Source: Anoplopoma fimbria (lineage: Eukaryota > Chordata > Actinopteri > Perciformes > Anoplopomatidae). From it: 64,000 bases of DNA. The translations under genes and the position numbers were made by a program. This document shows, piece by piece, positions 23,823 to 64,000 of this stretch (position 1 is its first letter; the number at the start of each line of letters is the position of its first letter). Below the pieces are notes generated by a model that searched no databases, was not told the DNA's origin, and was given only the letters and a program-made list of their open reading frames with translations. The stretch is taken from positions 29,180,787 to 29,244,786 of the forward strand of contig NC_072457.1 of assembly GCF_027596085.1 (NCBI RefSeq), written 5' to 3'.

Positions 23823-24558
23823 TTTGTGATTTTCATGGACAGGATTTCAAGGCGCAGCCGGGGGAGGAGAGTTTCCGGTTTGGGGACCTCAGAATCACAT
23901 CCCTGCTTTTGCAGATGATGTGACCTTCTGTTGGCGGTTCTTCAGGGGATGAGAGTCAGTGACCTTCAGCCGGACGGTGGATTGCACTGGGTTGGGAGTG
24001 AGTCACTGTTCCCAGCCGAGAGTTCAAGTATCTCGGGATCTTATTCACGAGTGAGGGTAAAATGGAGCGGATGGACAGGTGGTTCAGCAGCGTCCAAGTC
24101 TGAGGCCATGGTTCTCTTCCGGAAAAGGAGCTGGCCGTAAGGCATTGCACCCTCTGGGTCCATCTACGTTCCACCCTGCCCCATGAGCTTTGGGTAGTTC
24201 CGAAAGAATGAGATATCTCGGGATCTTATTCACTGGGCTCAGCCTTAGAGGGTGGAAGACATCCGGAGGGAGCTCGGAGCTGAGGTGGCCAGCGGGCATC
24301 TGATCAGGATGCCTCCTGGACGCCTCCCTTTAGAGGTTTTCCAGGCACGTCCAACTGGTAAGAGGCCCCGGGGTAGACCCAGAACACGCTGGAGGGATTA
24401 TATATCTCGTCTGGCCTGGGAACGCCTCGGGGTTCCCCAGGAGGAGCTGGAAAGTGTTGCTGGGGAGAAGGACGTCTGGAGGACCCCCCTTAGCTTGCTG
24501 CCCCCGCGACCCGGCCCCGGATAAGCGGAAGGAAATGGATGGATGGATGGATGGATGA
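23823..24558 (+). mobile_element. LINE 3' end, rearranged and inactive (RTE/Rex3-like?)
   Basis: Reverse-transcriptase remnants are readable: VIFMDRISRRS (from 23831), FADD (23908-23919), YLGILFTSEGKMER (from about 24029), SKSEAMVL (about 24094-24117), and a C-terminal open frame at 24252-24524 with GRPRTRWRDYISRLAWERLG. The element ends in a (GGAT)n tail at about 24535-24558. A short 3' end with a tetranucleotide tail suggests the RTE/Rex3 clade, but the clade is uncertain. The KYLG block comes before the SEAMVL block, the reverse of the normal order, and a 20-base segment is duplicated (24029-24048, 24214-24233). It is a dead copy. Confidence 0.75.
24535..24558 (+). repeat. (GGAT)n tail of LINE
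   Basis: Tandem GGAT units directly after the final LINE codons, as expected of the 3' tail of the element. Confidence 0.85.
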
Positions 24559-25580
24559 CTTAATTCATCATCTGCAGCGCTGCTGTGCAGAAATGCTTGT
24601 ATCTCAAAATAGAAATATCAATGTTCTCAAATAAGGTTTGAGCAGAATTTCAATGGGTTCTAAAGAATTTTTTCTTGAAAAAGTAGCACATGTCACAAAG
24701 TAAATGTGGTAAAAAAACAAACATTTTTTTAGGCTAAGCCACCAAGAGGGAAACAAGGTTGTTACCACATAGAACAAAAGGATAACATGAAGATGGATTG
24801 GGATCACCTGTTCCTTTGCCATATTCTAAGATTTATACATTTCCAAATCCAAATTGTGGTAATATATAGGCATACTCTATGTACTGCCATGAACAGTATG
24901 TGGCAGGTGGCATGGCAAGAGAAACCCTTTAATGCACATGAGTAAGTGACACCTGATCAGCAGGCGGGAGAACCATTGAGCGATGCTTAGAGAACAGTTC
25001 TCAGTTAAATGAATGGGTGAGCAAGTGCAGATTATGACTGGAAATGGAGGAGAGGAACACAATTATGAAGAAAAACAGAATAGTGAAAAACAGTGCTGTG
25101 CTAAAGTGGCTGATACTTCTCCCAAAAGAGGACAAAGCTGAGAGGGAAAAATGACTGCCTCTCTGGGCTTGGACCTGAACGTTACTTTTTAAAGTAATGT
25201 CTTTATTGTTGCTCAGTTGCATTAGACTCCTTCCCACCTGTAGAAGTACAAGAGGACTGATGAGGCAGTGACATATTTAAGGTTGGAAGGGAGATCATGT
25301 TCACCACTCTCAAAACAAAAAGACTGAGTGATGCCACCAAAATCCTGATGATCAAGTTGGGCATACGCCAAACAAGGTATGAACAAATGTTCAATTAGAA
25401 AACATTTGCATGCGTAAAAAACTTCTGCCCTCTGTTGCGGATCCCTGCGTGCGTGTTCATCCCTGTTTTAGTCATCATCACCATTAAAGCAGAGGGGGAA
25501 GGGACAAACCTTGAGGAGTTTGACGGCACTGCGCATAAGCAGCCGGCGGACACACGGCTGCGACAGGAGACGATGTTTGA

Positions 25581-25587
25581 TATAAAA
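25581..25587 (+). promoter_or_regulatory. TATA box of the alpha8-like gene
   Basis: TATAAAA lies 178 bases before the start codon in otherwise GC-richer DNA. A start 25-30 bases downstream would fall inside the (AG)n tract at 25601-25670, giving a leader of about 145 bases. Confidence 0.55.
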
Positions 25588-25595
25588 TACAGCTG

Positions 25596-25600
<5 letters not shown>

Positions 25601-25665
<65 letters not shown>

Positions 25666-25670
25666 GAGAG
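25601..25670. repeat. (AG)n microsatellite at promoter/5' leader
   Basis: A 70-base AG run with one C at 25658, located 89-158 bases upstream of the start codon. It probably spans the transcription start or lies in the 5' UTR. Confidence 0.97.
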
Positions 25671-25758
25671 CGCAGCACCAGCAGTCTGACAAAGCTGCTC
25701 TCCCTCGAAGTTTGACATCCCCAACAGGCTGCAGAGGGACTTCTGCTCCGTCGCTGCC

Positions 25759-59814
<34,056 letters not shown>

Positions 59815-60363
59815 GGCTTATCTCTCCACTCTCTAAGAGGAAAAAGAAAAAGAAAAACGTTATCGTTCAAAATCCTGACACGACTAGAACTGTGCCGCAC
59901 AAGCCTCCCTGCTGCAACTATGTGAAGCTACACAAGTTTCAATTATTTTAAAGGGGTTGTTACAAGTCACAGTACAAAGCAAACCTTTCCCTCTATCTTC
60001 ACATATTTGTCAGTAATATGTGGTTGTTGGTGATGATGTGATTTTCCCCTTTCCAGTGGCCGTCCTCACCAACACCTTACATACGGTATGCCACGGAGGT
60101 GGTTGAGGCCACATGCAGTAGCTAAACTCACATCTTTATCCCAGCTGTACCGCATCATTCACCAGACACCACTTGCGCTTCACGTCTCATCAGAATATAT
60201 ATTATTAACACTCCTTTCATCTAGCTTTATTTTCCCAGCAAGCGCACTTCACATATACTATTGTCTTAATGTCTTCAACAGTTACTTATAGTACAGTCGC
60301 TAGAGTTCAATAAACAGTTTTAGGTTAAGCTTTTTCAGGCCTGTATTCTGGTAAAAAAATAAA
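59815..60363 (+). other. 3' UTR of the alpha8-like gene with poly(A) signals
   Basis: AATAAA occurs at 60309-60314 and 60358-60363, about 500 bases after the stop. No other signal is closer. Where the transcript ends is inferred. Confidence 0.6.
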
Positions 60364-63223
60364 TAATTGTATTTGTACATAAATCTACATCTTACTTTAT
60401 GTTGTGAAACTGAGATTAAATCTTTTTTATTAGGCTGGTGAGCTTATTGAGAGCTACTCATGTGTGAACTCACAACAATGTACACCTCACATATCTTTAA
60501 ACTAAGGCTGCAAATAATATACAATTAATTGTAGATTAATCTGCAAACATTTTGCTTGATTATACAATTACAATTTTTTATAAATAAAATGTCAGAACAT
60601 AGTCAAAAAACTCCCAGAGCCCATGTTGACATCTTCAGATTCCTTGTTTTATTCAACCAACTGTTCAAGAATCAAAGATATTCAATTTACTATCATATAC
60701 CAAAAGAAAAACATCAATTCATGACATTGAAGAGATGGAAATAGTGATTGTTTGGTATCTTTTAAGAAAATCCCTAAAATGGTACATTAATAAAATCAAA
60801 ATAGTTGACAATAAACTGGTGTAACTAATCAACCCACATTAATTCACAATGTATTCTTAATTTGAGTTTTATTCACTGTTTATCTGACTTGTGCACTAGT
60901 TACACAATGTGTTGCCGAATACGGAGCAAAACTCACAATTAGTAAAGAAGAAGTGCAATTAGTGATTGAAAGACTACAGATGGATTTTTAAATGAATTCT
61001 GAAGGGACACCACCCCAGTGGAGATGCATTTGGTACTAATCTTTTGTAGTGCTGAATGATTTGTGTTTTTACTCTCTAATACTCAGTGAAAGGCAAACAT
61101 CTTCCTTAATCTCTAGTAACATGCAACAAGGATTACTCTAAAACCTTATGTGAAAGATTTTTGTTAAATCTTCTCACTGCCACAGCATCCCCTCTGATCC
61201 TCAGTGGTAAGACACGTGTGAATCCCACTTTTACGTACGTAACTGCTGCAGAAATAGTCACTAAATTGGAATTCATGCTGTTACAGTTAATCAATGGGCC
61301 TATTGCAGACCCATCGACTACATTTCATGCCACTCTATTACTCAAAGACTGCAAAGCATTTAAATATCATGTCCACTTATAGCAGACGGACAGGAAAAGG
61401 TGAAGCCTGTTTTGGCTGAAATTTAAATGCCGTATTTAGCAGTACTTTAATTTAAATCAGGATTCAATAATATTTACATCTCTTTTAATGTGTTGCCAGG
61501 GATGTGATATTTATTTGGTTTGAAAATTTTAAATATGGTCGGTTCTTGTATTAGACACACCATGTTGTATTGATAAAGGTATAATTTTACTTTATTTTCT
61601 TGTAGCGAGTCTGATGAGGAGATTGATACCACACACTTGAATGGTAAATATGTTGTTTTTTTCCCTAAAATGTTGCACTATTATGGTCCATTTGTCCTTT
61701 CACATTGTGTTGGTTATAAGCTGCAGGTGTAACTGCTGGTGAAGACTGAAAACTGAGCATTGATGATCTTAGAGAACAAAGATGTTTTTTCTTTTCTTTT
61801 TTAAGGAACCCATGCTGGGTTTATTAATTTGCCTGTCAAAGTTGATGTAACATATGTGGTAAGAGGAGTTTGGTCTCTTCAAGTATGTAATGTAATAGTT
61901 TGAGGAATAATGCAAAACCTTGATCACTGACTCATCTTGGAGATTATATGAACAATGGAGATGTAATGACTCATATGAGACGTGGAATGAGAAGTGGCCT
62001 CTACAAACATGTGACTTGGACTAACATATGTAGATACTTTGTGAGATAACCTGACCCATTCCTATTGTTACTCACTCATGTGGATGTCTATTTAGCAAAT
62101 ATTTTGATGAGAGAAGCATTAATGGCACTGATCCTGATCAAAGTGTTTTAAAGGAAGAACACAAGGAAAAAACACAAATGGGACTGTACTGAAAAGAGAA
62201 TATTGTGTTCTGGGTAATAGAACCAATCAAAGCTATGTTGAGGCAGTTCAAATGACTGTGTTGCCAATGTGAAACTCTGTTGACTGTTATTGAAAAGTAC
62301 ACTCACAATGACAGTCCATTACTTTTGCAATGCTATTACTTTTTTTATCACCAGTGTTGTACTTTGGTCAACTTGAGTGTCTTTTTCTTTGAGGTCTGAG
62401 CCTCTCTGCTCAGTATGAATCATTCCTCTTTCAAAATATGTACATAAATGCCCACTGTACATGACTATTTTGAGAAAAAATAAAGGAGAAATGTGATAAC
62501 AACTGGCATTTGAGTGTCTGACATGCAACAATTAACAAAATAATACATTGCAAAAAGCTTTCACTCACCAAAGTTGTGACCATCCTCATTCCTTTCTTGT
62601 AGCGTCTGGGTTACGACAGGGTTGATGTTGTCAATCTAACTGGACAGACAGCGTAATGGCAGCTTTTCATCAGATTTGCCTGGTTATCACAGCATGTGAT
62701 TACCAGAGTAATGTTCACTTACAATAAAATGTGTAATTTCACAGCTTAAACAAAATAAAGCAAAAATTCTGAATGTTTAGCATGATCATCAGGAAATGAC
62801 CCAGTGAGTGAGAAAGAGAGCAACTGAGGCCAACATCTGCTGATTTATGAAACTAGGCAGCTCTCTGTATTGCAGCCTACACTATTTTTCATTCACAAAC
62901 AACAACTGACATCTTACTCAACGTCATCTTATTGTAGCTTTATATTTACATCTAATATACATGAAATCAAACAATTCAAGTTGCCTCTCTTGGGAACAGT
63001 ATTTCTAAATGCGTGTGTGCATGTTCCATCATTTACTTTTTAAGTGTTGTTCTGTGTTAATGTGGCCAGGTATATTGTTATTAAAGTTAAAAGGTGTACT
63101 ATTTATTTCCTACCATTAAAATTATACTAGGGTTTAAAGCTTTTTATAATTGAGGGCATAGCTGCTTTGAGTGACGGGTGGGTGACATCACAGAGACTAT
63201 ATCCATATTTAAAACACTATGGT

Positions 63224-63632
63224 CTTAAAGTGGCCCTATTATGCTTTTCCACTTTTTCCCTCTTCTTTCCCTCTTCACAATGTTACGGAAGTCACGTAAA
63301 ACTCCTTCCGGCTAGTTTGGCCCTCAAACAACAAAAGAGAGAGATGGAGCTGAAGCTCCGGAGGAAGATTTTTTTGAAATGTGAAACGTTGACCAATCAC
63401 AACAGAGCGGGCTAGCTGACCAATCAGGGCAGACTTTGCTCTCTGGAGGGAGGAGCAAGCGCTACAACGGAGCATTTCAAAGAGTGAAAGAAGTGCTGCA
63501 GGACAGCCAGGATGAGAAAAACAAGGCTGCTTATGAGCATTAACACATATAAACATGTTGTAACTGTAACTTCAGATAAAAATATGCACCCGGAAAATAG
63601 CATAATAGGGCCTGATACATGGCACCTTTAAG
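63224..63632. mobile_element. MITE-like element with imperfect terminal inverted repeats
   Basis: The left end CTTAAAG (63224-63230) with GCCCTATTATGCTTTT (63233-63248) is mirrored at the right by AAAATAGCATAATAGGGC (63594-63611) and CACCTTTAAG (63623-63632). The internal 340 bases are GC-richer than the flanks and can be read open on both strands, but resemble no transposase. This is a repeat type I recognise from fish genomes. Target duplications are not clear. Confidence 0.6.
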
Positions 63633-63956
63633 GACAAGTTTAGGACAAGGTTATTAAATACAAAGTTATTAAGCCGCTCTGCACCCAGAGATGATAAGTT
63701 GACATGAGCTGAGATGTGAAAATGTAAGGGTCAAGCCAGGAGGGATCCAATCTCCCTACTGATATTAGTTAGGATGTTAAGCAGCTCATGCACACACAGA
63801 AACACGCGTGCGCGCACACACACTCACCAAATGCTTCTCAGCAGAGTGATGACATGTTCAAATTGGTCATATCTAATCTCAGGCATTACAACGCACACAC
63901 AGACAGCTGTTGATTGCTGAAATTGTACCACACTGTATCACACCATGCAAACACAA

Positions 63957-63957
<1 letters not shown>

Positions 63958-63980
<23 letters not shown>
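63958..63980. repeat. (CA)n microsatellite, short
   Basis: A short CA run followed by GCACAC units to the window end; it may continue beyond. Confidence 0.9.
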
Positions 63981-63990
<10 letters not shown>

Positions 63991-64000
63991 ACGCACAAAC

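Larger units (their letters stand above)
60364..64000. other. Gene-free downstream region
   Basis: AT-rich DNA without a supported exon on either strand. A short family A-like phrase (GAGATTGATACCACACACTT) is at about 61618-61637, an inverted-repeat element at 63224-63632 and a CA-rich end at 63958-64000. Confidence 0.7.

Overview
This window looks like nuclear DNA of a teleost fish, probably a percomorph. It is AT-rich and intron-rich, crowded with long (CA)n/(TG)n tracts, and carries several dispersed repeats that I recognise as common in percomorph genomes. It holds two complete protein-coding genes, both on the + strand and head to tail. Both encode subunits of neuronal nicotinic acetylcholine receptors (Cys-loop ligand-gated cation channels). 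No bacterial, viral or CRISPR-like content is visible.

Gene 1 (start 5099, or 5084; stop 18580) has eight coding exons, all with GT-AG splice sites, and gives a 473-residue beta3-type subunit (chrnb3-like; a teleost beta3 paralogue is possible). It lacks the vicinal cysteine pair of alpha subunits. Gene 2 (25759-59814) has ten coding exons with the exon lengths typical of the alpha7 family and gives a 532-residue alpha subunit. Its sequence is closer to the bird/fish alpha8 subunit (chrna8) than to alpha7. Alpha8 is, to my knowledge, absent from mammals. The first four exons of the two genes end at exactly equivalent codons, as expected for ancient paralogues.

Layout: 1-4770 is gene-free upstream DNA with two long (TG)n tracts and a possible distal enhancer. 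The region 4770-5083 is the probable promoter and leader of gene 1. Then come gene 1 (5099-18580), poly(A) signals near 18672 and 18989, and a gene-free spacer of about 6.6 kb containing a broken LINE (about 23823-24558). A TATA box and an (AG)n tract at 25581-25670 precede gene 2 (25759-59814), followed by poly(A) signals near 60309 and 60358. The region 60364-64000 is gene-free and holds an inverted-terminal-repeat element. Introns contain LINE, SINE and MITE-like fragments.

The most interesting regulatory observation is a near-perfect REST/NRSF site (RE1, 20 of 21 positions by my reading) in intron 3 of gene 1, 81 bases before exon 4. Weaker RE1-like sites lie in the gene 1 leader and in intron 6 of gene 2. 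They suggest that this neuronal receptor locus may be silenced by REST outside neurons. The proteins can be expected to act in neuronal membranes: beta3 as an accessory subunit in heteropentamers and alpha8 as a calcium-permeable alpha7-like subunit. Nothing here shows that the two subunits co-assemble. I saw no wholly new biological system.
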